From: Paenibacillus cisolokensis
GTDB taxonomy: Bacteria; Bacillota; Bacilli; Paenibacillales; Paenibacillaceae
Reading direction: 5' to 3'
NCBI RefSeq assembly: GCF_018403665.1
Contig: NZ_BOVJ01000030.1
Location: forward strand, 1 to 40,471
DNA: 40,471 nucleotides
Below the pieces are notes generated by a model. That model was not told where the DNA came from, ran no database searches, and saw only the letters and a list, made by a program, of their open reading frames with translations. Positions 26,436 through 34,186 of this stretch are shown piece by piece; the stretch's first letter is position 1, and each line of letters begins with the position of its first letter. The translations under genes and the position numbers were made by a program.

Positions 26436-27755
26436 TTATTCCGCGAAGTTGCGGGCATATTCCTGATCGTAAACTTTGGCGACATTATCCAGCGACGATT
26501 TCACGTCGGCTCCGACCATAATGTCGATCAGCGCCTCGGCAAACTTTTGCGTCAGCACCGGATAAGCGGGCGTGACAGGCCGCGCATGGGATACGGTTGT
26601 CACCTGTTCCTTGATGACGCGCATCGGCAATTCGTTGTATTCCGGTATGCTCTCGAAGGCCGATTTGCGGCTGGCCGGCACGTTGATCGCCTTGGCCAAT
26701 CGGGCGGAATTTTCCTTATTCGTCAACCATTTCACCACTTCGACCGCTTCCGCCACATGCTTGCTGTTCGAGCTGATGCCGACAGCCCAACTGCCGGAAG
26801 GAGACGTGACTTGGCCTTTCGGACTTCTCGGGAAATAGGTAATGCCCCATTCGAGATCCGGATAAGCTTCGAAGCCGGTAATGTTCCAGGTGCCGCCCAG
26901 TTTCGTCGCAGCCTTGCCTTCCTCAAATTCCGTCGGCGTCGGGTCGATGTTGAACAGCTTCTCGTCCGCCAGCTTCTTCAGGAAATTGGCCGCTTCGATA
27001 CCTTGCTCGCTGTTGACGTAGCCTTCGGCCTTGGTACCGTCCTCGCTGACGATGTCGGTGCCGTTTGAAATCCAGAACTGCTCGAACGCATATGTCATCC
27101 ATTCGCCTTTGTCATTGATCATGTTCGTTCCGAAAATTCCCCGGTCCGGATCGGCGGTCCGCTTCATTACATCGTACCACTCGTCCCACGTCCAGGCCTT
27201 GTCGATCTCCGTCGGCGGCACGATGCCGTGCTCGTCCATTATTTTCTTGTTATAGAACAGAACGACCGACGACTCATTCAGGCCTACCGCGTAAAACTTT
27301 CCATTGTACGTGCCTTGTTGAATAATCGAGGGTACGAAATCGTCCAGCTCCTCCTGCGTGAAATACTCGTCAAGCGGAATGATGATACCGGACGCGGCAT
27401 AGTTGGCCACGTTCGGGCCGTCCAACGCTACGACGTCCGGCAGCGTGTTGGACGCCACCGCCGCATTGATCTTGTCTTCATAGGCGAACGAATTGCCCCT
27501 TGTAACCGTCTCCATTTTCAGCACGATCTTGCCTTCGTGCGCTTCGTTGAACGCTTTAACCGCTTCCTGGTAAAATTGATCTTCCGCTTCGTCGGCTTGC
27601 GGACGCCAGAATGTGATCTCTACCGGCTCCGCCGATCCGCCGGTCCCGCCCGACGCTTCCTGATTTTCGCTCGATCCGCTGCCGTTCGACGAACAACCGA
27701 TAATGGTCACAGCCATAATGGCGGCAAGCAGGATCTTCATCCAACGCATGTTCAT
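26436..27755 (-). CDS. Extracellular sugar-binding lipoprotein, fructan locus
   Basis: This intact 439-residue family 1 extracellular solute-binding protein has a lipoprotein signal with lipobox TIIGC (Cys21) and a Ser/Gly-rich linker, then the mature fold (ITFWRPQADEAEDQFYQEAVKAFNEAH, LPDVVALDGPN, GTYNGKFYAVGLNESSVVLFYNKKI, KLGGTWNITGFEAYPDLEWG). The ATG at 27753-27755 follows GGGAGG by 6 bases; a longer reading upstream has no ribosome site. The operon with GH32 suggests a fructo-oligosaccharide or sucrose ligand, which is inference. Confidence 0.92.
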   Translation of the reverse strand: MNMRWMKILLAAIMAVTIIGCSSNGSGSSENQEASGGTGGSAEPVEITFWRPQADEAEDQFYQEAVKAFNEAHEGKIVLKMETVTRGNSFAYEDKINAAVASNTLPDVVALDGPNVANYAASGIIIPLDEYFTQEELDDFVPSIIQQGTYNGKFYAVGLNESSVVLFYNKKIMDEHGIVPPTEIDKAWTWDEWYDVMKRTADPDRGIFGTNMINDKGEWMTYAFEQFWISNGTDIVSEDGTKAEGYVNSEQGIEAANFLKKLADEKLFNIDPTPTEFEEGKAATKLGGTWNITGFEAYPDLEWGITYFPRSPKGQVTSPSGSWAVGISSNSKHVAEAVEVVKWLTNKENSARLAKAINVPASRKSAFESIPEYNELPMRVIKEQVTTVSHARPVTPAYPVLTQKFAEALIDIMVGADVKSSLDNVAKVYDQEYARNFAE

Positions 27756-27779
27756 AGACACCCTCCCGGAAGTTATTTT

Positions 27780-27794
27780 TGTCTGCGTTTTCAT
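27780..27794 (-). promoter_or_regulatory. CcpA cre site in front of the fructan binding-protein gene
   Basis: ATGAAAACGCAGACA on the minus strand matches WTGNAANCGNWNNCW at every fixed position. It overlaps a TACAAT -10-like box (forward 27793-27798) by two bases, about 25 bases upstream of the start codon, a position that would block transcription. Confidence 0.65.
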
Positions 27795-27865
27795 TGTAGA
27801 AGGGAACCCGGCGGCGCGACTACTCGAAATACATGTCAAATGGTGGACTTTCTCACAGACTTCGT

Positions 27866-29682
27866 TCACGCCGGCAGCGTAATGGTCACCTTCGTGCCCG
27901 CACCCGGCTCCGAATGAACGACGACACCGTACGTTTCGCCGTACAGCAGCTTGATCCGCTTGTCCACGTTGTCGATGCCGATCGAGTCCTTCCGCTCCTT
28001 CTCATGCTGACCGTTCATCAGCCGGCCGATCGCCTCCCGGCTCATCCCGACGCCGTTGTCCTCGATGACGAACTGCCGGACGCCGTTCCGGATAAAGCCG
28101 GTTATCCGGATCTCCCCGCCCTCTTCGATGTCCTCGAAACCATGAATCAGCGCATTCTCGACGAACGGTTGAAGGAAAAACTTCGGCACCGAGTAACGGT
28201 ACAACGCCTCGTCCAGTTCTGTATGCACCGTAAATTTGTCCACGAACCGTTTTTTCATAATGCCGATATAATTTTCAAGATAGTTCAAATCCTCGCCGAA
28301 CGGCACCTCGTCGTGCTGATATTTCGCCGTATAGGCCAGCATTTCCGACAGCTCGACCAGCATCTCGCTAATCTCGTCCTGCTTGTTTTCGATCGCCATA
28401 TAATTAATAATGTTCAGCGTATTGTACAGAAAATGCGGGTTGAACTGAAGTTGAGCGCCCGCAGATCCGCCTCCATCTTCTTGAGGCGGATGCTGTAGTT
28501 TTCATCGATCAACTGTTTGATCCGGCCGTTCATATCGTTGAACTTGTGAATCAAATAGGGAATTTCGCCTTTGCCCGTTACCTCGATTTGATGCCCGAAG
28601 TTGCCCTCCCCGAGCTTGCGCATGCCGGCCAGCAGCCGTTTGAGCGGATAGGTGATGCGGCTTGCGATCATCGAAGCAATAATGATGGAGATTATGCTGA
28701 CGACCACCGTGATCAGCATCGTATAAGAGAAAATATCCGGCACCGTCTTGACCAGTTCCGGGTAAGGCACGAATACGGCGGACAACCATCCATTCGCTCG
28801 AATCGTGTCGTAGACAAGCAGCGTCTTCACCCCATCGATCTCCACATAGGTCGTACCGCTTTCATCCGGCAGATGGCTGCGAATCCATTCCTTCGCCCCC
28901 TCCGGAAGCCGCCGCTCCTTGTCCGAGGTCGAAATCGTCTGCCCGTCCCGCGTCAACACGTAATAATAGGACCCTGCCGTCTGTAAACTTTCCGCGAACG
29001 CCTGCTTCAGCATCTCCTCCTGAAAGTTCACGACGAGCACCGGCCGCTCGGCTTCCGGCGGCAAATGGTTCAGCATATTGTTGCGGATGAGCGACACATT
29101 GATCGAACGGGTCGCCGTGAAGACATACTGGGACTTGCGCTTGACCGCCTGCTCCGACAAATAAAACATCTCCAGCAGATTGTAGGTCGGAATCCAGCGG
29201 ACGCCTTCCGTCGCTTTCAGCCCTTCCCGATAGACCTGCGTATCGGCAAAGTCCGTCTTCGGCAGCCAGAAATTCGGATTGCCGCCAAACATGTAGTTGT
29301 TCGCGAGCAAATTGACGGAGTACATGTCCGACGAGGTCGGAAAATATTTCTGCAGAATGCGCGTAATGCGCCGGTCGTCCTCATGGGTGAAATTGCCGTC
29401 CTTCTGCGGCGCAATCGTATTGAAAAACTCGAACAACTCCTCGTCCAGATGCATGTTCGCGGCGCTTTGCTCGATCCCGGAGAAGCGCGCGTCGAGCGCC
29501 TGGTTGGTCTGCTTCACCAGGCCGAGTATCGAATCCGCCGCATTGCCCAAAATGACCTCCGACGTTTTGTAATAGTAGCCGTACCCCAGTAAAGTCATGG
29601 ACATGACGATCAATAGAATAAACGATAAGGAAAGCTTCGAACGCAGTGTAAGGTTGTTGTATCGTTGCAGGATAATATTCAA
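27866..29682 (-). CDS. YesM-type sensor histidine kinase, fructan locus, one apparent frameshift
   Basis: The rebuilt 605-residue kinase has a membrane helix at about 17-37, an extracellular Cache-type sensor (about 40-295), a second helix (about 300-325), HAMP, then LQLQFNPHFLYNTLN with the phospho-His and an ATPase domain (VENALIHGF, DNGVGMS, GIGIDNVDKR). The frame breaks around 28453, where one extra base (a second G on the plus strand) restores the invariant LQLQFNPHFLYNTL block. The start is taken as TTG (29680-29682), because GGGGGGA lies 8 bases before it. It is first in the operon and probably pairs with the response regulator gene at the far end. Confidence 0.87.
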
Positions 29683-29809
29683 CGGCGATTCCCCCCGGAC
29701 CAATATCGCAACAGTCAAAATCGATTTCTACAACTTTGGTTATCGATTCGATGCATCTGCACATTGGCAGAGCTCCGATTCAAGTGCTCTAGCGATCTTC
29801 TTCTGAAAG

Positions 29810-29827
29810 TAGAGTCGCGTCACTCTA
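29810..29827. promoter_or_regulatory. Inverted repeat upstream of the kinase gene
   Basis: TAGAGT (29810-29815) and ACTCTA (29822-29827) form a perfect inverted repeat with a 6-nt spacer, in a gene-free stretch about 130 bases upstream of the kinase start. It could be an operator; no known site is matched. Confidence 0.3.
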
Positions 29828-29940
29828 GTAGAAATCACACCGTAGCTTTCTTGTCAAGAAGTCCGCGGACCGATGGCCTTTCTAACACTGCTCGCTTGAG
29901 AAAAAAGAATGCGCCGTCCATCCACTGGCAGCGCAGAATG

Positions 29941-29970
29941 AAAAAAGACAGCCTCGAGCATGAGGCTGCC
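29941..29970 (-). terminator. Intrinsic terminator of the membrane-protein gene
   Basis: On the minus strand CAGCCTC pairs with GAGGCTG around a 6-nt loop, followed by TC and six T. It lies just past the stop codon of the small membrane protein. Confidence 0.85.
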
Positions 29971-29977
29971 TTCCCGT

Positions 29978-30508
29978 TTATACGGATAAATAGCGGATCA
30001 AGCCAAGTACGGCATAGACGAACAATACCGTGCCTGCTCCGATGCCCACAATCGCGCTGTTGGCTACTTGCAGTTTCGGAGCAATCCATAATGAAAGAAT
30101 TGAGATGGCAACGAGCAGCGCCGCCAGAAGATAGAGGCCGGGATCGTCAAAAACGTTTGTCAGGCCGATAAAATGGATACCGACGATAAAGGCGATCCAA
30201 GAGGCGACAACATTTTGGCGTTTTAATTTATACAGCACAAAAGCGCCTATGCCAGCCAAAATAAATTCGATACAGACCGTAATCAAATATTGGCGGAAAG
30301 CCGTTCCTTCCGACAAAGCGGAAGGCGCATCCCAATTTTTCACGCTCAGATAGACGCCAGCCAGACATACTAGCAGAGCCGCGGCGGACGCCAAACCGAT
30401 ATAGATTCGCCAGCTTGCTCTCGGTTTTTCTTGCGCCCAGCCGAACCAGACAAAACTGAACATGCCGAAAATGGCAGCGTACATCGTGTAATCCCGGACA
30501 TACTCCAT
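29978..30508 (-). CDS. Small integral membrane protein of unknown function
   Basis: This 176-residue protein is almost entirely hydrophobic, with about five predicted membrane helices (starting near residues 8, 36, 70, 98 and 122) and a possible sixth at the C-terminus. No catalytic motif is visible and I recognise no family. AAAGGAGGAG precedes the ATG at ideal spacing. It has its own extended -10 promoter and its own terminator, so it is a single-gene transcript. The WFGWAQEKPR loop and the DDPGLY loop are the main polar segments. Confidence 0.75.
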   Translation of the reverse strand: MEYVRDYTMYAAIFGMFSFVWFGWAQEKPRASWRIYIGLASAAALLVCLAGVYLSVKNWDAPSALSEGTAFRQYLITVCIEFILAGIGAFVLYKLKRQNVVASWIAFIVGIHFIGLTNVFDDPGLYLLAALLVAISILSLWIAPKLQVANSAIVGIGAGTVLFVYAVLGLIRYLSV

Positions 30509-30549
30509 GAAACTCCTCCTTTAATGAGGGGCGGCTGCATTTCTTTCCC

Positions 30550-30558
30550 ATTGTAACA
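30550..30558 (-). promoter_or_regulatory. Extended -10 promoter of the membrane-protein gene
   Basis: TGTTACAAT on the minus strand fits the extended -10 form (TG, one base, then TACAAT). It lies about 42 bases upstream of the start codon. The -35 region is poor, as expected of extended -10 promoters. Confidence 0.4.
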
Positions 30559-30642
30559 CGTTTTTGGATTTCCGATTACTTCATTAATCCGGTTAAAGTT
30601 CAATCACCTATTTAATCCGATGACCATTGTGTTAGTAACGTC

Positions 30643-30668
30643 AAAAGCCATCCCGAAGGATGGCTTTT
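30643..30668. terminator. Bidirectional intrinsic terminator
   Basis: AAAAGCCATCC and GGATGGCTTTT form a perfect 11-bp stem with a CGAA loop and T runs on both strands. It lies about 100 bases downstream of the PemK/MazF-like gene and can end that transcript. Confidence 0.8.
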
Positions 30669-30769
30669 TCTCTGGTAAAACTGTATACATCTCCAATGCC
30701 GCAAGGGCTCTGTTGCTTCTAACATAATGGAAAATAACTCTTTTGTCAATGATCTTATTAATTATTTAA

Positions 30770-31390
30770 TCATTTCTCTCTGGCGGTAGCCGCTTCGGAT
30801 AAATTTGCCACCAACTCATGGATAACCTTAGATTTACTAAAGAACATTTGGAATAACTTCTTATCGATTTCATCCATCTGTTGGTTGGAAAGCTTGATTG
30901 ATTCATCATTTTTATGCCTCGGTCTGATGATTCGAAGCTTACTTATTGTTCGAATTTGATTTGGAATCGCGTACACCAATTTTTCATTAATACTGGGGAT
31001 CGTCCCGATAAACACATCATCTTTATGCACATGTTCTTGGGTTTCCCCTTCCTCAAGCGATCCCAGAGGCACTACCGTTACTGTAGGACACGACCATTTT
31101 TCCCCATCAAGGATTACTGCCCAATGTGGTCCGCCATGCTCAGAACCGGTATTAAATCCAAATTGTACATGAACCACTTCCTTACGTTCAAAGTTCTTTC
31201 TCTTTTTGGGATTGAAGCCTTCTTCCCAATCTAAATATCTAATCTGATCCTTTAGGCATTTCAAAAATACGCGCCCGCGTTTTTCTTCCATGTCGGCAAT
31301 TACCGTTTTCAAGTCATTTGTGAGTTTGTTCGCTTCACTCATTAAATCCGGAATATCTCTAACTTTCTTGTTATCTCTATCCTCTCCCAT
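30770..31390 (-). CDS. PemK/MazF-like endoribonuclease toxin family protein
   Basis: This 206-residue protein has a central PemK/MazF-like core: VVHVQFGFNTGSEHGGPHWAVILD (about 71-94) corresponds to the family's start and GxEQxGxRPxVVL turn, and CPTVTVVPLGS to the next strand. A helical N-terminal part of about 60 residues and a lysine-rich C-terminal tail make it longer than classic MazF (about 110). Known relatives cut mRNA. GGGAGGGG precedes the ATG. The coding sequence is clearly more A/T-rich than its neighbours, which suggests acquisition by transfer. No intact antitoxin gene is adjacent; a broken short ORF lies directly upstream. It could instead be a non-toxic PemK-like protein. Confidence 0.75.
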   Translation of the reverse strand: MGEDRDNKKVRDIPDLMSEANKLTNDLKTVIADMEEKRGRVFLKCLKDQIRYLDWEEGFNPKKRKNFERKEVVHVQFGFNTGSEHGGPHWAVILDGEKWSCPTVTVVPLGSLEEGETQEHVHKDDVFIGTIPSINEKLVYAIPNQIRTISKLRIIRPRHKNDESIKLSNQQMDEIDKKLFQMFFSKSKVIHELVANLSEAATAREK

Positions 31391-31401
31391 ACGGCCCCTC
31401 C

Positions 31402-31512
31402 CTATTTCACCCCTGATTTCTTTTTCAAAGCTTCTTTCAGCTCTTTTTCTGCCTATGCCAGCAGCTCCTTATAAAACTCCTCTTTCTTTTCTTCGAACTG
31501 TTGAGGATGACA
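31402..31512 (-). pseudogene. Remnant ORF just upstream of the PemK/MazF-like gene
   Basis: On the minus strand a 37-codon frame reads FEEKKEEFYKELLA, an internal TAG (31453-31455), then AEKELKEALKKKSGVK and a stop 11 bases before the toxin start. The charged heptad-like pattern suggests real helical coding sequence. It has no start codon after the preceding in-frame stop. The position fits a decayed antitoxin or partner gene, but the fragment is too short to assign. Confidence 0.35.
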
Positions 31513-31606
31513 TTAAGAACAATCGGGATGATACCGAACTAATTCTTATTGTATAATAGGAACCTTCCGAAACTCGTCAGCGAACATAAGTTCCCCCGCA
31601 CGAAAG

Positions 31607-31632
31607 AGACCTGCCGTTAATTCAGCAGGTCT
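31607..31632. terminator. Possible terminator after the RlmA-type gene
   Basis: AGACCTGC (31607-31614) and GCAGGTCT (31625-31632) form a perfect 8-bp stem with a 10-nt loop. On the minus strand it is followed by CTTTCG, a weak T tail. It lies between the methyltransferase stop and the toxin region. Confidence 0.45.
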
Positions 31633-31687
31633 TCGTCATTAGGGAATATTCGTTATCTTGCGATCTTCACACGCGTTGGCTTTCCTA

Positions 31688-32556
31688 TTACATATTTAAT
31701 CCGATTAAAACTTCAACATCCAAGGTGATCTCTGCAGTCTCTTGATTGATATACGCATCAATGCGCGCTTGATCTGCGGTCCAGGCAAGGGGCGTCATTC
31801 GAACCAAATGTTCGAGCTCCGCGTTATGCAGTTTTTGAGTGTAAGTTAGACGGAAAGAGTCGAGCGGACGGAAATGGTTTTTAAATCGCGACACCGTTTC
31901 CTCGTTTCGATAGACCTTTTTATCGTCTTCGAAGAGCATATCCCGCAGTTCCTTCAGATAAAGGGGACGAGGAACAACTTTAATGACCAGACCGCCTTGA
32001 ACCAACACCCGCTTGAATTCCTTGTAATTGGAAGGAGACAGCATATTCAGAATCACATGAACCGACCGGTCCGCCAACGGCGTTTTGGCCAGGTCCGCTA
32101 CGAGCCAAATCGGGCTTTCGTATCTTCCGGCGGCCATCATAATGCCTTCCTTCGCAATATCGAGACCGATCCCGGTCGCGGTCCGGCTCCTGCATCCGTC
32201 CAAAATCTTTTGCAATTGGGAGCCTTCCCCGCAACCCAGATCCGCAATGATAAAAGGATTTATCGAAACATCCGCATGCGCCCGTATCGCCTTCGTGATC
32301 GTCTCATGCACGGCCGCGTACAAGTCGCTTTCCGTAATGATTTTGTGCCTGGCCTCGAACAATTCCTTCTTGTAATGACTGTTAGTGGGATAGGGCATCA
32401 AGTTGAGATACCCCTGCTTGGCGAAATCGAACGTATGGTTATGCGAACAGATCAGACTTTTAAGATCGACAACCTTCACCGGGCTTTCGCAAATCGGACA
32501 TTTCAATACCGACTCCAGTTTCCGCACGCGTTGGGCGCTTCTTATTTTTTGGTCAT
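31688..32556 (-). CDS. rlmA: RlmA-type 23S rRNA (guanine-N1)-methyltransferase, start hidden by a frameshift
   Basis: The product has an N-terminal zinc finger (CPICESP, then C-x-H in LICSHNHTFDFAKQGYLNLM) and an S-adenosylmethionine-binding fold (IADLGCGEGSQLQKIL, GLDIAKEGI). This is the layout of RlmA enzymes, which methylate G745 or G748 in 23S rRNA; in Gram-positives the RlmA(II)/TlrB type affects tylosin binding. A strong ribosome site (AAAGGAAG) sits before the ATG at 32554-32556, but that frame stops after MTKK. One extra base in T6 32545-32550 gives MTKKIRSAQRVRKLESVLKC and a 289-residue protein. Without it, translation would need a GTG at 32527 with no ribosome site. Confidence 0.85.
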
Positions 32557-32656
32557 GTATTTCTTCCTTTCCAAATAAAAATCACAGGCTGCCTGCCTGC
32601 GATCAGAGTAAACGGAAGAAGACCCATCCTTATTCGGTTAGAGATTAAGCCAAACA

Positions 32657-32683
32657 AAAAAAGGCAGAACGATCCGCCTTTCT
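32657..32683 (-). terminator. Intrinsic terminator of the 70-residue ORF
   Basis: On the minus strand AAAGGC pairs with GCCTTT around a 10-nt loop, and the T run continues to seven. It lies about 20 bases after the stop of the small ORF. Confidence 0.7.
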
Positions 32684-32700
32684 TCTTCTGCATGTGTTGT

Positions 32701-32913
32701 CTATTCAAAGGAAGATGAGGATGAAAAATGGGCAGACTGATCCCGTTTACTCTGTTTATCCGAACAGAGCCGTTGAACGTATTCAATTTTTCCGTTCAAA
32801 TCGGGAAACGCAGTCTGATGTAATGCATTTTTATACCTCTCATTCATGACAATGGATAAGCAAATTTCATTATAGAGATTCTGTTTGAATAAGTCAAAAA
32901 AGTTCGGCCGCAT
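32701..32913 (-). CDS. Small hypothetical protein, 70 residues
   Basis: The product begins MRPNFFDLFKQNLYNEICL and ends in a Ser-rich tail (HFSSSSSFE). It is mostly polar, with no membrane segment. A terminator directly follows, which supports a real transcript. The start is unsure: there is no good ribosome site, an ATG at 32845-32847 is possible, and an ATG four bases upstream would give MDAAELFDLFKQNL if T6 in the first codons were one base too long. I do not recognise the family. Confidence 0.4.
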   Translation of the reverse strand: MRPNFFDLFKQNLYNEICLSIVMNERYKNALHQTAFPDLNGKIEYVQRLCSDKQSKRDQSAHFSSSSSFE

Positions 32914-32938
32914 CCATTCGTACTGACGGCTTCAGCGC

Positions 32939-32965
32939 AAAAACCCCCGGCCGGACGGCCGGAGG
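32939..32965 (-). terminator. Strong intrinsic terminator of the monosaccharide transport operon
   Basis: On the minus strand CCTCCGGCC pairs with GGCCGGGGG (nine pairs, one G-U) around a GTCC loop, followed by TTTTT. It lies about 35 bases after the permease stop. Confidence 0.9.
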
Positions 32966-33000
32966 CTGATTGAGGCTGATTGTTAATACCGCGTATGCCG

Positions 33001-34176
33001 TTATTTCCGCTTCTTGCGCGTCATCACGTCGAAGATTACCGCCAGCGCGAGCACGCCGCCGCGGATCATGTACTGATAGGAAATGCCGACGCCGAGCAGG
33101 TTCATGCCGCTCGACAGCGACGCCATGACGATGGCGCCGATGATCGCGCCCGTTACCTTGCCCACTCCGCCTGCGGAGGATACCCCGCCGACATAAGCGG
33201 CCGCGATAGCGTCAAGCTCGAACAGCGTGCCCGCCGTAGTCGTCGCCGACTGCAGCCGAGAGGTGAACAGAATGCCCGACAGCGCCGACAAAAAGCCCAT
33301 CGAGCAGAACACGATGTAGGTGATCTTCTTGACGTTGATCCCGGAAAGATGCGCCGCGTCCGGATTGCTGCCGACCGCATAAATATGCCGCCCCAGCACC
33401 GTCTTGGTCGTCAGGAAGTGATAGCCGGCGACGACGGCCAGCATAATGATAACGGTCCACGAAAAGCCGTTGTAGCCGGCCAGAATCCAGGTAATATACG
33501 CAATAATGGCAGAGATGAACACCAGCTTGAGCGCGAATACCCCTTTGGACACCACTTCGAAGTTGTATTTGATTTTGTTGCGGCGCGCGGAGATTTCGCT
33601 GTACATGTACAGCACAATGCACAGCAGCCCGATGATCAGGGAAAGCAGGTGCAGCCCGTTCACTTCCATGATCGAGGGAATATAGCCGTTGCCGATGGCG
33701 TTGAAATACTTGTCCTTGATGATGATCGTGCCCGTCTTCTCCGTCACTTGCAGCAGCGCGCCGCGGAAAATCAGCATCCCGGCCAGCGAAGCGACGAAGG
33801 AGGGAATGCCGATGGACGCCACAAGCGCGCCGTTGAACAGGCCGATGACAACCCCGAGCGCGAGGATGATCGGAATGGTGAAATAGACCGGCACGCCGAA
33901 CTGCGTCAGCAATATGGCGGCGATCGCCCCCAGGAAACCGGCCGCAAAGCCGACGGACAGGTCGATATGCCGGATGACGATGACAAGGGTCATACCGACG
34001 GCCAGCACCGCAATATAGCCGGTGGCGTCCAGCAGGTTGCTGATATTGCGCGAAGACATGAACAGGCCGTCCGTCAGGATCGTAAACGTCAGCATGATGA
34101 CAAACAGCGCGATATACATGCCGTAGTCGCGGATATTTTCTTTGACTAGCGTTTTTACTTCCGTCACGAAATTCAT
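33001..34176 (-). CDS. mmsB: Multiple-monosaccharide ABC transporter permease (MmsB/GguB type)
   Basis: This 391-residue permease belongs to the branched monosaccharide (ribose/xylose) permease superfamily, with about ten predicted membrane helices. Family marks are VGMTLVIVIRHIDLSVG (about 60-76), IPSFVASLAGMLIFRG and the conserved loop GRHIYAVGSNPDAAHLSGINVKKI (about 265-290). It closely follows the GguB/MmsB pattern (xylose, arabinose, galactose and glucose in other bacteria). AGGAGG precedes the ATG, 10 bases after the ATPase stop. It is last in the operon. Confidence 0.92.
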   Translation of the reverse strand: MNFVTEVKTLVKENIRDYGMYIALFVIMLTFTILTDGLFMSSRNISNLLDATGYIAVLAVGMTLVIVIRHIDLSVGFAAGFLGAIAAILLTQFGVPVYFTIPIILALGVVIGLFNGALVASIGIPSFVASLAGMLIFRGALLQVTEKTGTIIIKDKYFNAIGNGYIPSIMEVNGLHLLSLIIGLLCIVLYMYSEISARRNKIKYNFEVVSKGVFALKLVFISAIIAYITWILAGYNGFSWTVIIMLAVVAGYHFLTTKTVLGRHIYAVGSNPDAAHLSGINVKKITYIVFCSMGFLSALSGILFTSRLQSATTTAGTLFELDAIAAAYVGGVSSAGGVGKVTGAIIGAIVMASLSSGMNLLGVGISYQYMIRGGVLALAVIFDVMTRKKRK

Positions 34177-34186
34177 GATGAACCTC

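Noticed and set aside
32980-34149. A 389-codon open frame on the plus strand
   Set aside because: It is a shadow of the MmsB permease gene. Its composition (Arg, Asp, Gln, His) is that of an antisense frame and the minus-strand product is unmistakable.
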